DNA from: Pseudomonadota bacterium | Lineage (GTDB): Bacteria; Pseudomonadota; Alphaproteobacteria; Acetobacterales; Acetobacteraceae | Assembly (NCBI GenBank): GCA_021846225.1 | Contig: JAJZCG010000007.1 | Location: 1 to 48,006 of the forward strand | Direction: 5' to 3' | DNA length: 48,006 bases | In this document: piece by piece, positions 7,455 through 16,207 of the stretch | How positions within the stretch are numbered: position 1 is the stretch's first letter | Layout: each line of letters opens with the position of its first letter | Position numbers and translations under genes: made by a program | The notes under the pieces: generated by a model | Databases searched by the model: none | Seen by the model: only the letters and a program-made list of their open reading frames with translations | What the model was told of the DNA's origin: nothing

Positions 7455-8317
7455 GCGGCGGCGGGGTGCTTGTTGGCGGTCATCAGCCCGATCAGCCGCG
7501 CCAGCGTCGCCGTCAACTCATCGCGCTTCACCACCATGTCGATGATCCCATGCGCCAGCAGATATTCGGCCCGCTGGAACCCCTCGGGCAGCTTTTCGCG
7601 CACGGTCTGCTCGATCACCCGCGCGCCGGCGAAGCCGATCAGCGTATTCGGCTCAGCAATCTGCACATCCCCCAGCATCGCGAAGGAGGCGGTCACGCCC
7701 CCCGTGGTCGGGTCGGTCAGCACCACGATAAAGGGCAGCCCGGCTTCTTTCACCATCTGCGAGGCGATCACCGATCGCGGCATCTGCATCAGGCTCACAG
7801 CCCCTTCCTGCATCCGCGCCCCGCCGGAAGCGGTGTAGACAATAAGCGGCGCCGCCTGCAAAACCGCCAGCCGCGCGGCCGCCACCAGCCCATCGCCCAC
7901 CGCGCCGCCCATGGAGCCGCCCATGAACTCAAAAGACATCGCCGCCACAACGGTGCGCAGCCCGCCCACGGTGCCGTGCGCCACCAGCAGCGCATCGTCC
8001 TGCTTGGTGCTCTCGCGCGCGTCCTTCAGCCGGTCGGCATAGCGCTTCTGGTCACGGAATTTCAGCGGGTCCACCACCGCCTTCGGCAGGTCGATGCGGG
8101 TATAAACCCCGTCATCAAAGGTCCAGGCCAGGCGGTCCGCCGCGCTGGCGCGCATGTGGTGCCCGCAATGCGGACAAACCTTCAGCGCCGCCTCCAGCTC
8201 ACGATGAAAAATCATCTGCTGGCATTTCGGGCATTGCTGCCACAAATTATCCGGCGCCTCCTTGCGGCCCAGGAGGGTACGGATTTTTGGTCGGACAAAT
8301 TCTGTAAGCCAGCTCAT
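7451..8317 (-). CDS. accD: Acetyl-CoA carboxylase carboxyltransferase subunit beta
   Basis: 288 residues. With AccA it transfers the carboxyl group from biotin to acetyl-CoA, giving malonyl-CoA for fatty acid synthesis. The N-terminal zinc ribbon is complete: CPKC at about residues 29-32 and CPHC at about 48-51. The crotonase-fold core has MGGSMGGAVGDG and ASGGARMQEG. Length matches the family. It lies 27 bases downstream of queG and overlaps folC. The trp genes that precede accD in many alphaproteobacteria are replaced here by queuosine genes. Confidence 0.94.
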   Translation of the reverse strand: MSWLTEFVRPKIRTLLGRKEAPDNLWQQCPKCQQMIFHRELEAALKVCPHCGHHMRASAADRLAWTFDDGVYTRIDLPKAVVDPLKFRDQKRYADRLKDARESTKQDDALLVAHGTVGGLRTVVAAMSFEFMGGSMGGAVGDGLVAAARLAVLQAAPLIVYTASGGARMQEGAVSLMQMPRSVIASQMVKEAGLPFIVVLTDPTTGGVTASFAMLGDVQIAEPNTLIGFAGARVIEQTVREKLPEGFQRAEYLLAHGIIDMVVKRDELTATLARLIGLMTANKHPAAA

Positions 8318-8344
8318 GGAAAAGGATTTACCCGCTTTGTAAAC

Positions 8345-9394
8345 CTAAGGAAAGACCAGCCGCGCCGCCGCCCAAGCCCCCGCCTCGGCCACCACCGCGT
8401 CAGCGTCCCCCGCCAGCGCCCGCGCCACCTCCAGCAACCCCGCATCCCCGCTGTTGCCCACCGCAATCGCCACGTTGCGCGCAAACCTGTTGCGCCCCAC
8501 CCGCTTCACCGGGGAGCCTGCGAACATCGCCCTAAACCCGGCATCATCCAGCCCCGCCAGCGCCGCCAGCCGGGGCGCCACCAGCTCCTCCCGGTGCGCG
8601 AATTTCGCCTCCTGCCCGGCCTTGGCGAACTTGTTCCACGGGCAAGCGGCCAGGCAGTCATCGCAGCCGTAAATCCGGTTGCCCATTCCCGCGCGCAATT
8701 CCTCCGGGATCGGCCCGTCATGCTCGATCGTCAGGTAGGAGACACACCGGCGCGCATCGAGCTGGTAGGGTGCGGGGAACGCCGCCGTCGGGCAGGCGTC
8801 CAAACATGCCTGGCAGCTCCCGCACCTGTCCGCATGGGCCGCATCCGGCGCGATCTCGAGCGTGGTGAACACCTCGCCCAGAAACAGCCAGGAGCCATGC
8901 GTGCGTGACACCAGATTCGTATGTTTCCCCTGCCACCCCAGCCCCGCCAGCACCGCCAGCGGCTTCTCCATCACGGGCGCGGTGTCCACAAACACCTTCA
9001 CCCCCGCCCCGCGCGCCGCGATGAACTGCGCCAGGTGCTTCAACTTTCCCTTCACCACATCATGATAATCGCGCCCGCGCGCATAGACCGAGATATTGCC
9101 CACCCCGGAGGCGCCCACGCTGGCCAGCGCGTCGCCCTCCGGCGCGTAGGACATCCCGAGCGAGACCACGCTCATCGCCTCAGGCCACAACACCCGCGGG
9201 TCCGCCCGCTCATCAGCGCGCGCCGCCATCCAGCCCATGCCGCCATGGCGCCCGGCCGCCAGAAACTCCCTTAACCCCGCCTGGCGCTCCGGCGGCATCA
9301 CCGCGCGGGCAAACCCCACCGCCTCAAACCCCAACGCTGCCGCCCGCGCGCGTATCGCCGCCTTTACCTGGCGCGCAACATCACCCCCGGCCAC
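8345..9394 (-). CDS. queG: Epoxyqueuosine reductase QueG
   Basis: About 349 residues. It is a cobalamin- and iron-sulfur-dependent enzyme that reduces epoxyqueuosine to queuosine in tRNA anticodons. Two 4Fe-4S ligand sets are visible: [16 protein letters not shown] and [16 protein letters not shown]-terminal HEAT-like segment follows ([21 protein letters not shown] in part). The open frame extends to 9466, but the first 24 codons encode a basic, atypical stretch overlapping queF. GTG at 9394 (VAGGDVARQ) gives a normal N-terminus and a 14-base overlap with queF, so I prefer it. It completes a full late queuosine pathway with queA, tgt and queF. Confidence 0.88.
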   Translation of the reverse strand: MAGGDVARQVKAAIRARAAALGFEAVGFARAVMPPERQAGLREFLAAGRHGGMGWMAARADERADPRVLWPEAMSVVSLGMSYAPEGDALASVGASGVGNISVYARGRDYHDVVKGKLKHLAQFIAARGAGVKVFVDTAPVMEKPLAVLAGLGWQGKHTNLVSRTHGSWLFLGEVFTTLEIAPDAAHADRCGSCQACLDACPTAAFPAPYQLDARRCVSYLTIEHDGPIPEELRAGMGNRIYGCDDCLAACPWNKFAKAGQEAKFAHREELVAPRLAALAGLDDAGFRAMFAGSPVKRVGRNRFARNVAIAVGNSGDAGLLEVARALAGDADAVVAEAGAWAAARLVFP

Positions 9395-9845
9395 GATACC
9401 CCGGCACACCCTGCTCGGGGATCCACGCCCCCTCCGGCGGCGCCCCGCTCTGCCAGAACACATCAATCGGGATTCCCCCGCGCGGATACCAGTACGCCCC
9501 GATCCGCAACCATTTCGGATTCAGCAACTCCACCAGCCGGTCCGCGATCATCATGGTGCACGCTTCATGAAACGCGCCATGATTCCTGAAGCTATGGAAA
9601 AACAGCTTCAGTGACTTGCTCTCAACCAGCCATTCGCCGGGGATGTAGTCGATCACGATATGCGCGAAATCGGGCTGCCCCGTCAGCGGGCAGAGCGAGG
9701 TGAACTCCGGCGTGGTGAAGCGCACCACGACATCCTTCCCGCCCGTCTGCGCCGCCACCCGCTCCAGCACGGCGCTCTCGGGCGAGGTGGGCGCCTGCGT
9801 GGCGCTGCCCAGCTGCTGCAAGCCGGCATAGCGTTCCTCAACCAT
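9381..9845 (-). CDS. queF: NADPH-dependent preQ0 reductase QueF
   Basis: 154 residues, the short (YkvM/QueF-I) form. It reduces the nitrile of preQ0 to the amine preQ1. The nucleophilic Cys is in [14 protein letters not shown] (about residues 44-57), and the QueF signature is ESKSLKLF with FRNHGAFHE following. The start is ATG 9845 ([14 protein letters not shown]), which overlaps the tgt stop by 8 bases. The longer open frame up to 9923 would run inside tgt and add an unrelated N-terminus. Confidence 0.93.
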   Translation of the reverse strand: MVEERYAGLQQLGSATQAPTSPESAVLERVAAQTGGKDVVVRFTTPEFTSLCPLTGQPDFAHIVIDYIPGEWLVESKSLKLFFHSFRNHGAFHEACTMMIADRLVELLNPKWLRIGAYWYPRGGIPIDVFWQSGAPPEGAWIPEQGVPGYRGRG

Positions 9846-10956
9846 GTTTCGCCTCCTCCCAGCCCGCGCGCGCGGCTTGGCAATATTCATCGTAATTGCC
9901 TGCCAGAATCGCCACCCGGCCATCCTGCATCAGGCGTTGATAATAGGTGAGGTTATGCATCGTCAGCAGCATCGGCCCCAAAATCTCCTGCGCGCGGAAC
10001 AAATGATGCAGATACGCCCGCGTATGGCGCGTGCAGCACAAGCAGCCGCAATTCGCATCCAGCGGCGTGCCATCATCAATAAACCGCGCGTTGCGCAGGT
10101 TGAACACCCCGTGCGAGGTGAAGCCCCGCGCCGTCCGCCCCGCGCGCGTCGGCATCACGCAGTCGAACATATCAACCCCGCGCGCCACCGAGCCCAGCAG
10201 ATCATCCGGCGTGCCGACGCCCATCAGGTAGCGCGGTTTTTGCCGGGGCAGCAAAGGTGCCGTGATATCCAGCATCGCATACATCATCTCCTGGCCTTCG
10301 CCCACCGCCAGCCCGCCGATGGCATAGCCCTCGAAGTTCAGCTCCCGCAGCGCCGCGGCTGATTCCTCGCGCAGATCCCTATAGACATTGCCTTGCACGA
10401 TGCCGAACTGCCCATAACCTTCCCGCGCCACGAAGGCGTCGCGCGAGCGCTTCGCCCAGCGGGTGGAAAGCCGCATGGATTTCGCCGCCTCCTCATGCGT
10501 CGCCGGAAATTTGGTGCATTCATCGAGCACCATCGTAATCGTGGCATCCAGCAGGTACTGAATCTCCATCGAGCGCTCAGGGGTCAGGTGATGCGCCGAA
10601 CCATCGATATGCGAGCGGAACGTCACCCCCGTCTCATCCATCTTACGCAGTTTGGCGAGTGACATGACCTGAAACCCGCCGGAGTCGGTCAGGATCGGCC
10701 CTGGCCAATCCATCATTTTATGCAACCCGCCAAGGCGCGCCACGCGCTCCGCGCCGGGACGCAGCATCAGATGATAGGTGTTGCCGAGCACGATCTTCGC
10801 ACCCGTCGCGCGCACGGCATCGGCGGTCATCGCCTTCACGGTTCCCGCCGTGCCCACCGCCATGAACGTGGGCGTCGGCACATCGCCATGCGCCGTATGC
10901 AGCATACCCGCCCGCGCCGCGCCATCCTGGCCCAGCAGATCAAATGAAAAACTCAT
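9838..10956 (-). CDS. tgt: tRNA-guanine transglycosylase
   Basis: 372 residues. It exchanges guanine 34 for preQ1 in tRNAs with GUN anticodons. Visible elements are the substrate site [11 protein letters not shown], the nucleophile region [15 protein letters not shown], and the zinc site [17 protein letters not shown] (three Cys and a His). The start ATG 10956 overlaps the queA stop (ATGA) and gives MSFSFDLLG. An upstream in-frame start at 10974 lies within queA and is less likely. queA-tgt coupling is the common arrangement. Confidence 0.95.
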   Translation of the reverse strand: MSFSFDLLGQDGAARAGMLHTAHGDVPTPTFMAVGTAGTVKAMTADAVRATGAKIVLGNTYHLMLRPGAERVARLGGLHKMMDWPGPILTDSGGFQVMSLAKLRKMDETGVTFRSHIDGSAHHLTPERSMEIQYLLDATITMVLDECTKFPATHEEAAKSMRLSTRWAKRSRDAFVAREGYGQFGIVQGNVYRDLREESAAALRELNFEGYAIGGLAVGEGQEMMYAMLDITAPLLPRQKPRYLMGVGTPDDLLGSVARGVDMFDCVMPTRAGRTARGFTSHGVFNLRNARFIDDGTPLDANCGCLCCTRHTRAYLHHLFRAQEILGPMLLTMHNLTYYQRLMQDGRVAILAGNYDEYCQAARAGWEEAKHG

Positions 10957-11975
10957 GCTTTCTCCAGCAGACAAGCATCGCCATAGGAATAAAACCGGTA
11001 GCCCGCCGCAATCGCATGCGCATACGCGCCACGAATGCGCTCCACCCCCGCAAAGGCCGAAACCAGCATCAGCAATGTGGAATGCGGCAGATGAAAATTC
11101 GTGAACAGCAGATCCGAAATCTTGAAGCGATAGCCAGGCAGAATGAAAATATCCGTCTCACCGTCAAACGCCTGCACCAGCCCGTCATCGCCCGCGGCCG
11201 ACTCAATCACCCGCAGCGCCGTCGTCCCCACCGGCACAATCCGCCCGCCCGCGGCGCGCACCGCGTTGATCCGCGCCGCCGCTTCGGTGGATACATAGCC
11301 GCGCTCGGCATGCATCCGGTGCTCGGCCAGGTTCTCAACCCGCACCGGCAGAAACGTGCCCGCGCCCACATGCAGCGTCACGCGCACAATCTCGACCCCC
11401 GCCGCCGCCAGCGCCTCAGCCAGCGCCGGGGTGAAATGCAGCCCCGCCGTGGGAGCGGCCACCGCGCCCTCCTTGGCCGCGAACATGGTCTGATAATCCG
11501 CCTGGTCCTGCGCGGTGATGCCCTCCGGCCGTGCGATATAGGGCGGCAGCGCCAGCGCCCCGCTGCGCGCCAGCGCGGCGTAGAAATCATCCGCCGCAAA
11601 CCGCAGAAACGCCGCCCCGCCTTCCAAAACTTCCAGCACCTCGGCGGAGAATTGCGGATCGATCACCAGCACATCCCCGGCCTTCACCCGCCGCGCGTTG
11701 CGCAGCAAAACGCGCCAGCTGCCATCATCGCGGCGGCGGTCCAGCGTAATGCCGATCCGCGCCGCGCCGCGATAGGCGCTCAGCTGCGCCGGTATCACCC
11801 TGGTGTCGTTGACCACCAGCAAATCGCCACGCCGCAGCAGCCCCGGCAGATCGCGCACCCGCCAGTCGCGCAGCGCCCCGGCCACATGCAGCAGCCGCGC
11901 GCAATCGCGCGGGCGCGCGGGCTCGGTGGCAATGCACGCCGGCGGCAACTCATATCCAAAATCGGAGAGCTTCAT
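10953..11975 (-). CDS. queA: S-adenosylmethionine:tRNA ribosyltransferase-isomerase QueA
   Basis: 340 residues. It transfers and rearranges the ribosyl group of SAM onto preQ1-tRNA to make epoxyqueuosine. Family landmarks: [16 protein letters not shown] at the N-terminus, [19 protein letters not shown] at about residues 52-70, [15 protein letters not shown] in the middle, and [19 protein letters not shown] near the end. ATG 11975 is the only reasonable start, but it has no obvious Shine-Dalgarno sequence and lies in a 9-bp hairpin with a five-codon upstream reading frame (see the separate entry). Downstream genes tgt, queF and queG are overlapped or coupled. Confidence 0.95.
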   Translation of the reverse strand: MKLSDFGYELPPACIATEPARPRDCARLLHVAGALRDWRVRDLPGLLRRGDLLVVNDTRVIPAQLSAYRGAARIGITLDRRRDDGSWRVLLRNARRVKAGDVLVIDPQFSAEVLEVLEGGAAFLRFAADDFYAALARSGALALPPYIARPEGITAQDQADYQTMFAAKEGAVAAPTAGLHFTPALAEALAAAGVEIVRVTLHVGAGTFLPVRVENLAEHRMHAERGYVSTEAAARINAVRAAGGRIVPVGTTALRVIESAAGDDGLVQAFDGETDIFILPGYRFKISDLLFTNFHLPHSTLLMLVSAFAGVERIRGAYAHAIAAGYRFYSYGDACLLEKA

Positions 11976-11992
11976 GGGTGTCTACCCATGAA
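11971..11992 (-). promoter_or_regulatory. hairpin over the queA start codon with a five-codon leader ORF
   Basis: TTCATGGGT (11971-11979) and ACCCATGAA (11984-11992) form a perfect 9-bp stem with a 4-base loop. In the mRNA the stem contains the queA AUG (11975-11973) and a second AUG (11989-11987). The second AUG opens a frame Met-Gly-Arg-His-Pro-stop whose UGA overlaps the queA AUG (AUGA). A GGGGGA about 10 bases before the leader AUG could serve as its Shine-Dalgarno. This may be translational coupling or start-codon masking; function is inferred. Confidence 0.4.
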
Positions 11993-11993
11993 A

Positions 11994-12389
11994 TCAATCC
12001 CCCATATACGAGGCAAGTTCAATCAGGTTGCCATCCGGGTCCCGGCAATACACCGAGGAAATATCCCCCAGCGCGCCGATGCGCGAAACCGGCCCGCGTT
12101 CCACCGGCACCCCGCAGGCGTATAATTGCGCAATCGCGTCTTCCGGCCGCACCGCGATCACGAAACACAAATCCAGCGTCCCCGGCTGCGCGATTTCGGC
12201 ATGCGGCACCACCTCATGCCCCACCTCGTGCAGATTTATCTTCTGTGCGCCAAATCGCAGCGCCGTGCGGTTCTTGCCGCCGTATTCCTCGCGCTCCATG
12301 CCCAGCACCCGCTGGTACCAGGCCGCGGTCGCGTTCAAATCCCGGCAGGTCATCACCACATGGTCAATGCGATCGACGGTGAATTTCAT
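11994..12389 (-). CDS. VOC-superfamily (glyoxalase/dioxygenase-fold) protein
   Basis: 131 residues, a single vicinal-oxygen-chelate module. The N-terminal IDHVVMTCRDLNATAAWYQRVLG, a C-terminal VYCRDPDGNLIELASY and a metal-type His near residue 10 and Glu near the C-terminus fit members such as the virulence protein/YaeR group. The substrate is unknown; possibilities include small-molecule detoxification or an isomerase role. The start ATG 12389 overlaps the fumA stop (TGATG). An in-frame GTG three bases earlier is possible. It lies between fumA and queA, with only 18 bases to the queA start. Confidence 0.85.
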   Translation of the reverse strand: MKFTVDRIDHVVMTCRDLNATAAWYQRVLGMEREEYGGKNRTALRFGAQKINLHEVGHEVVPHAEIAQPGTLDLCFVIAVRPEDAIAQLYACGVPVERGPVSRIGALGDISSVYCRDPDGNLIELASYMGD

Positions 12390-14035
12390 CACGCAAGCTC
12401 GCTGAAGAAGTCATTGCCCTTGTCGTCCACCACGATGAACGCCGGGAAATCCTTCACCTCGATCTTCCAGACCGCCTCCATCCCAAGCTCGGGATACTCC
12501 AGCACCTCGACCTTGGTGATATTGTTCTGCGCCAGAACCGCCGCCGGTCCGCCGATGGAGCCCAGATAGAACCCGCCATGCGCCTTGCACGCATCGCGCA
12601 CCGCGCGCGAGCGGTTGCCCTTGGCCAGCATGATGAGCGAGCCGCCGGCCGCCTGGAACTCTTCCACATAGCTGTCCATCCGCCCGGCCGTGGTCGGGCC
12701 AAAGCTGCCGGTCGCCATCCCTTCGGGGGTCTTGGCCGGCCCGGCGTAATACACCGGATGGTTCTTCATATAATCGGGCATGCCCTCGCCGCGGTCGAGC
12801 CGTTCCTTCAGCTTGGCATGCGCGATATCGCGCGCCACCACGATCGTGCCGCTCAGCGCCACCCGGGTCTTGATCGGATACTGCGAAAGCGTCGCCAAAA
12901 CCTTGGCCATCGGCTGGTTCAGATCAATCGCCACCACCTCGCCGCCCAGATGCGCCTCGGTCACCTCCGGCAGATACTTCGCCGGGTCCGTCTCGAGCTG
13001 CTCCAGAAACACGCCGTCCTTCGTGATCTTGGCCTTGATCTGCCGGTCCGCCGAACAGGAAACACCAATGCCGATCGGCAGGCTCGCACCATGGCGCGGC
13101 AGGCGGATCACCCGCACATCGTGGCAGAAATACTTGCCGCCAAACTGCGCGCCGATGCCGATGCGCTGGGTCATCTCCAGCACGCGCGCTTCCATCTCCA
13201 CATCGCGGAAGGCATGGCCCAGCCTGCTGCCCTGGGTGGGCAGCGCATCCAGATATTTCGTGGAGCCCAGCTTCACCGTCTTCAGGTTCATCTCGGCCGA
13301 GGTGCCGCCGATGACGATGGAGAGATGATACGGCGGGCAGGCCGATGTCCCCAGCGTCTTGGTCTTCGCCTCGATGAAGGCCAGCAGCTTCTCAGGCGTC
13401 AGCACCGCCCGCGTCTCCTGGTACAGATACGTCTTGTTGGCCGATCCCCCGCCCTTGGCAATGAACATCAAATGAAACTCATCGGCATGGTGCTCGCCGG
13501 GTGCGGCCATGATATCGAACTGCACCGGCAGGTTATTGCCGGTGTTCACCTCGTCATACATGCCAAGCGGCGCCATCTGCGAATAACGCAGGTTGGTCTC
13601 GGTATAGGTGCGGTGCACCCCCCAGCTCAGCGCCTCTTCCTCATCGCCTTCCACCCAGACCCGCTGGCCCTTCTTGCCGAACACCAGCGCCGTGCCGGTA
13701 TCCTGGCACATCGGCAACACCCCCCCGGCGGCAATCGAGGCGTTCTTCAAAAACTCCATCGCCACGTAGCGGTCGTTCTCAGACGCCTCGGGGTCCTGCA
13801 AAATCTTCGCCAGCTGCGCCAGATGCGCCGGGCGCAGCAGATGCGAGACATCGTGAAACGCCGCGAACGCCAGTTCGCTCAGCGCCTGCGGGCTCACCTT
13901 CAACACCGTCTTGCCGTCCACCTCGATGGTGGACACGCCCCCGATATCCAACCTGCGATACTGCGTCGTATCCTCCCCCAGCGGGAGCATCGGCGAATAG
14001 GCAAACCCTGGTTTCAGCTGCGTTGTCACGTTCAT
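12389..14035 (-). CDS. fumA: Class I (iron-sulfur) fumarate hydratase
   Basis: 548 residues, full length for the homodimeric class I enzyme that interconverts fumarate and malate in the TCA cycle. The 4Fe-4S ligand cysteines are seen in [13 protein letters not shown] (Cys110), [17 protein letters not shown] and [10 protein letters not shown]. The C-terminal beta domain includes [18 protein letters not shown] and the closing [17 protein letters not shown]. The start ATG 14035 lies 3 bases after the sspB stop and there is no space for a promoter, so it is co-transcribed with sspB and with the downstream VOC and queA genes. Confidence 0.95.
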   Translation of the reverse strand: MNVTTQLKPGFAYSPMLPLGEDTTQYRRLDIGGVSTIEVDGKTVLKVSPQALSELAFAAFHDVSHLLRPAHLAQLAKILQDPEASENDRYVAMEFLKNASIAAGGVLPMCQDTGTALVFGKKGQRVWVEGDEEEALSWGVHRTYTETNLRYSQMAPLGMYDEVNTGNNLPVQFDIMAAPGEHHADEFHLMFIAKGGGSANKTYLYQETRAVLTPEKLLAFIEAKTKTLGTSACPPYHLSIVIGGTSAEMNLKTVKLGSTKYLDALPTQGSRLGHAFRDVEMEARVLEMTQRIGIGAQFGGKYFCHDVRVIRLPRHGASLPIGIGVSCSADRQIKAKITKDGVFLEQLETDPAKYLPEVTEAHLGGEVVAIDLNQPMAKVLATLSQYPIKTRVALSGTIVVARDIAHAKLKERLDRGEGMPDYMKNHPVYYAGPAKTPEGMATGSFGPTTAGRMDSYVEEFQAAGGSLIMLAKGNRSRAVRDACKAHGGFYLGSIGGPAAVLAQNNITKVEVLEYPELGMEAVWKIEVKDFPAFIVVDDKGNDFFSELA

Positions 14036-14038
14036 CTC

Positions 14039-14548
14039 TCAGGAATCTTTCTGTCTCTTCCGGAAGGCATCCAGGCTCACCACATCGGCTGGCCCGTCAT
14101 TGGGGCGCGAGGGCACATCATCACCCTCCGGCGCCGGTATATCCGCGACCTTGATCGGCTCTGGCACCGCAACCTCGAAATGCAGGCCAAAGCGCACTTC
14201 AGGGTCGGAAAAGCTGGTAATCGCCGCCAGCGGGATGGTCAGAATACTCGGCACCCCGCCAAAGGCGAGCCCCACATTCATCTCCGTGCCCTGCGCGTCC
14301 ACGCTCAGGCTATGGAACTGGTGCTGCAGCACGATGGTCATCTCACCGGGATATTGCGCGCGCAGCCGCTCGGGGATCTTCACCCCCGGATACGCGGTCT
14401 TGAACGTAATGTAGAAATGATGCCCGCCCGGCAGCCCCTCGGCCGCCGCATGGCGCAAGGCGCTCACCACCACATGGCGCAACGCTTCCTGCGTCCACTC
14501 ATCATACGGCAGCAGCGAATCCGGCACATTCAAATCGTCGTCAGCCAT
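14039..14548 (-). CDS. sspB: ClpXP adaptor SspB, alphaproteobacterial type
   Basis: 169 residues. SspB binds degradation tags and tethers substrates to ClpX. The folded N-terminal domain (about residues 1-125) contains FYITFKTAYPGVKIPERLR and the groove strand MTIVLQHQFHSLSV. It is followed by a flexible acidic/Pro-rich linker and a C-terminal ClpX-binding tail VVSLDAFRKR, the layout expected of the alphaproteobacterial orthologue (family formerly DUF1321-like). ATG 14548 is chosen over a TTG three bases earlier. In other alphaproteobacteria sspB also often neighbours a class I fumarase. Confidence 0.88.
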   Translation of the reverse strand: MADDDLNVPDSLLPYDEWTQEALRHVVVSALRHAAAEGLPGGHHFYITFKTAYPGVKIPERLRAQYPGEMTIVLQHQFHSLSVDAQGTEMNVGLAFGGVPSILTIPLAAITSFSDPEVRFGLHFEVAVPEPIKVADIPAPEGDDVPSRPNDGPADVVSLDAFRKRQKDS

Positions 14549-14584
14549 CAACCATCCCCCAAAGCCGCCTGCTCAACGCAGGCC

Positions 14585-15421
14585 TCAACGCGCTTCGCGC
14601 TCGTAATGCCGGTAATATTTATCCGTCACCAGATCCGTCTGCACCACCACGGCAATGTCGGTGGTGTTGAACTGGTGGTCGATCACCGCCCCGTCCCCCA
14701 CAAACCCGCCCAGCCGCAGATAGCCTTTTACCAGCGGCGGCAGGCGCAGCAATGCCTGCCTGGCGTCCAGCGCGGCCGGGTCGCAGCGGCGCATTTCCAC
14801 ATAGCGTTCGGGCAGGGCGCGCGGGCGTATCGCCTCGGGCGCCAGATGGTGCGTGGCCAGATACGTCAGCTCCAGCGCCACCGCGTCCGGGTCCGTCCCG
14901 CTCAGCGAGGCGCAGCCGAACATTATATCTATGCCATGATGGAAAACATAGGCCGCGATCCCGCGCCAGAGCAGTTGCAGCACCGCGCGCGAGCGATACG
15001 CCACATCCGTGCAGCTGCGCCCCAGCTCCAGCTTGCGTCCCGGGAAGCTCTGCAGTGCCGAAATATCATACTCTGCCTGGCTGTAGAACCGGCCGATCTT
15101 CGCCGCCGCCTCCTCGCGGATCAACCGGTACGTTCCCACCACCCCGGCCGCGCCCTCGCCCCGGTCATGGTCGATCACCAGCAGATGGTCCGCCAGCGCG
15201 TCAAACTCGTCGCTGTCGCGCCGCGCCGCCACCGCCACCGCATCCGCCTGCGCGCCCATCTCCTCGTAAAACACGCGGTAGCGCAGCGCCAGCGCGGCAT
15301 CCAGCTCGCCTGGCGTGGCCGCCAGCCGCACGCCGAGGTTCCCCGCGCGCAACTCAGCAAATCCTTGCGCCGCGCCGCCCGTGGCAACGCGAGGCGCTTG
15401 CGGCCTGATACTTTCATTCAT
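14585..15421 (-). CDS. olsB: L-ornithine N-alpha-acyltransferase (OlsB-like, GNAT fold)
   Basis: 278 residues. OlsB moves a 3-hydroxyacyl chain from acyl-ACP to ornithine, the first step to ornithine lipids, which are phosphorus-free membrane lipids common in acid-tolerant alphaproteobacteria. Seen: VRLAATPGELDAALALRYRVFYEEM at the N-terminus (key RYRVFYEEM), ELGRSCTDVAYRSRAVLQLLW in the acyl-CoA/ACP-binding region, MFGCASLSGTDP, and the C-terminal DHQFNTTDIAVVVQTDLVT with KYYRHY. The partner OlsA-type acyltransferase is not adjacent, though a PlsC-family gene lies at 41144. The start ATG 15421 overlaps the fur-like stop. Confidence 0.88.
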   Translation of the reverse strand: MNESIRPQAPRVATGGAAQGFAELRAGNLGVRLAATPGELDAALALRYRVFYEEMGAQADAVAVAARRDSDEFDALADHLLVIDHDRGEGAAGVVGTYRLIREEAAAKIGRFYSQAEYDISALQSFPGRKLELGRSCTDVAYRSRAVLQLLWRGIAAYVFHHGIDIMFGCASLSGTDPDAVALELTYLATHHLAPEAIRPRALPERYVEMRRCDPAALDARQALLRLPPLVKGYLRLGGFVGDGAVIDHQFNTTDIAVVVQTDLVTDKYYRHYEREAR

Positions 15422-15831
15422 TTTTTTATCCGCCGGCCAAATAGCTCGATTTTAATGATATCGACCTCAAACCCCTGCATCCGGGCCACATCGCGCAGCA
15501 GCGCCTCGGCCTGGGGCGAGGCAAACTCCAGCACCATGCCGCTTTCCTGGTCAACCAGATGAAAATGCGTCCGCTCCTGGGTCGGTTCATAGCGCGCGCG
15601 TTTCCCGCCCAGGTCCCGCCGCGCCAGAATGCCCTTGGCTTCCAGCAGACGCACGGTCCGGTACACGGTCGCCAAAGAGATCCGCGCGTCAACCTTGTTC
15701 GCCCGCCGATGCAACTCATCGACATCCGGGTGGTCGGTCGCCTCGGACAGCACGCGCGCGATCACCCGGCGCGGGCCTGTCATCTTCAGCCCGTTCTCTA
15801 TGCACAGGCGCTCGATGCTTATATCCATCAT
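15418..15831 (-). CDS. Fur-family metal-responsive repressor (Mur/Irr-like)
   Basis: 137 residues. A winged-helix DNA-binding domain is clear (MTGPRRVIARVL, DVDELHRRANKVDARISLATVYRTVRLLEAKGI). The dimerisation domain carries THFHLVDQESGMVLEF where Fur normally has HHDH...CxxC, and both C-terminal CxxC zinc motifs are absent. Lack of the cysteines is normal for alphaproteobacterial Fur/Mur/Irr, but the shortened His motif makes the metal uncertain. ATG 15831 (MMDISIERL) is preferred because AAGG precedes it; the frame runs upstream to 15894 across the divergent tusA promoter. First gene of a long minus-strand unit with olsB. Confidence 0.87.
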   Translation of the reverse strand: MMDISIERLCIENGLKMTGPRRVIARVLSEATDHPDVDELHRRANKVDARISLATVYRTVRLLEAKGILARRDLGGKRARYEPTQERTHFHLVDQESGMVLEFASPQAEALLRDVARMQGFEVDIIKIELFGRRIKK

Positions 15832-15881
15832 CTGCCTTGTGGCCCAAGTTTTTTCTCCGGTCCAGCCTTGCGAGAGACAGT

Positions 15882-16130
15882 ATGATGATAACAAGCCTCC
15901 CCGCGCACCATAAAGCCATCGACATCACGGCCGAAACCTGCCCCATGACCTTCGTGCGCACCCGTCTGGCGCTCGACACAATGCAGACCGGCGAGATCCT
16001 GCTGGTGCGCCTCAAAGGCGCCGATCCGCTGGCCAACGTCCCGCGCGCCGCGGCTGACCAAGGCCACGACCCGCTGGACCTGCTCGAGCAACCCGACGGC
16101 AGCTGGCTCCTGGTCATCCAGAAGGGCTGA
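15882..16130 (+). CDS. TusA-family sulfur carrier protein
   Basis: 82 residues with the TusA fold. The conserved Cys-Pro is present in ITAETCPMTFVRTRLAL (Cys about residue 19), and the rest fits the two-layer sandwich (GEILLVRLKG, WLLVIQKG). TusA-like proteins relay persulfide sulfur, for example to tRNA thiolation or sulfur oxidation; which applies cannot be told. The start ATG 15882 is preferred over earlier in-frame codons that would overlap the divergent fur-like start. It lies 50 bases from that gene and upstream of ctaA. Confidence 0.82.
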   Translation: MMITSLPAHHKAIDITAETCPMTFVRTRLALDTMQTGEILLVRLKGADPLANVPRAAADQGHDPLDLLEQPDGSWLLVIQKG

Positions 16131-16207
16131 ATCCCCCCGCTGCTGGCGAATTGCGCCGCCACGCCCTATATGCCGCCCGTACCACCGCGCCCAACAGGAG
16201 CCTGAGC

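Noticed and set aside
12578-15562. 994-codon open frame on the plus strand
   Set aside because: It is antisense to fumA, sspB, olsB and part of the fur-like gene, all of which have recognised motifs. Its translation is Arg/His/Gln-rich with no domain, the usual shadow frame of GC-rich coding DNA.
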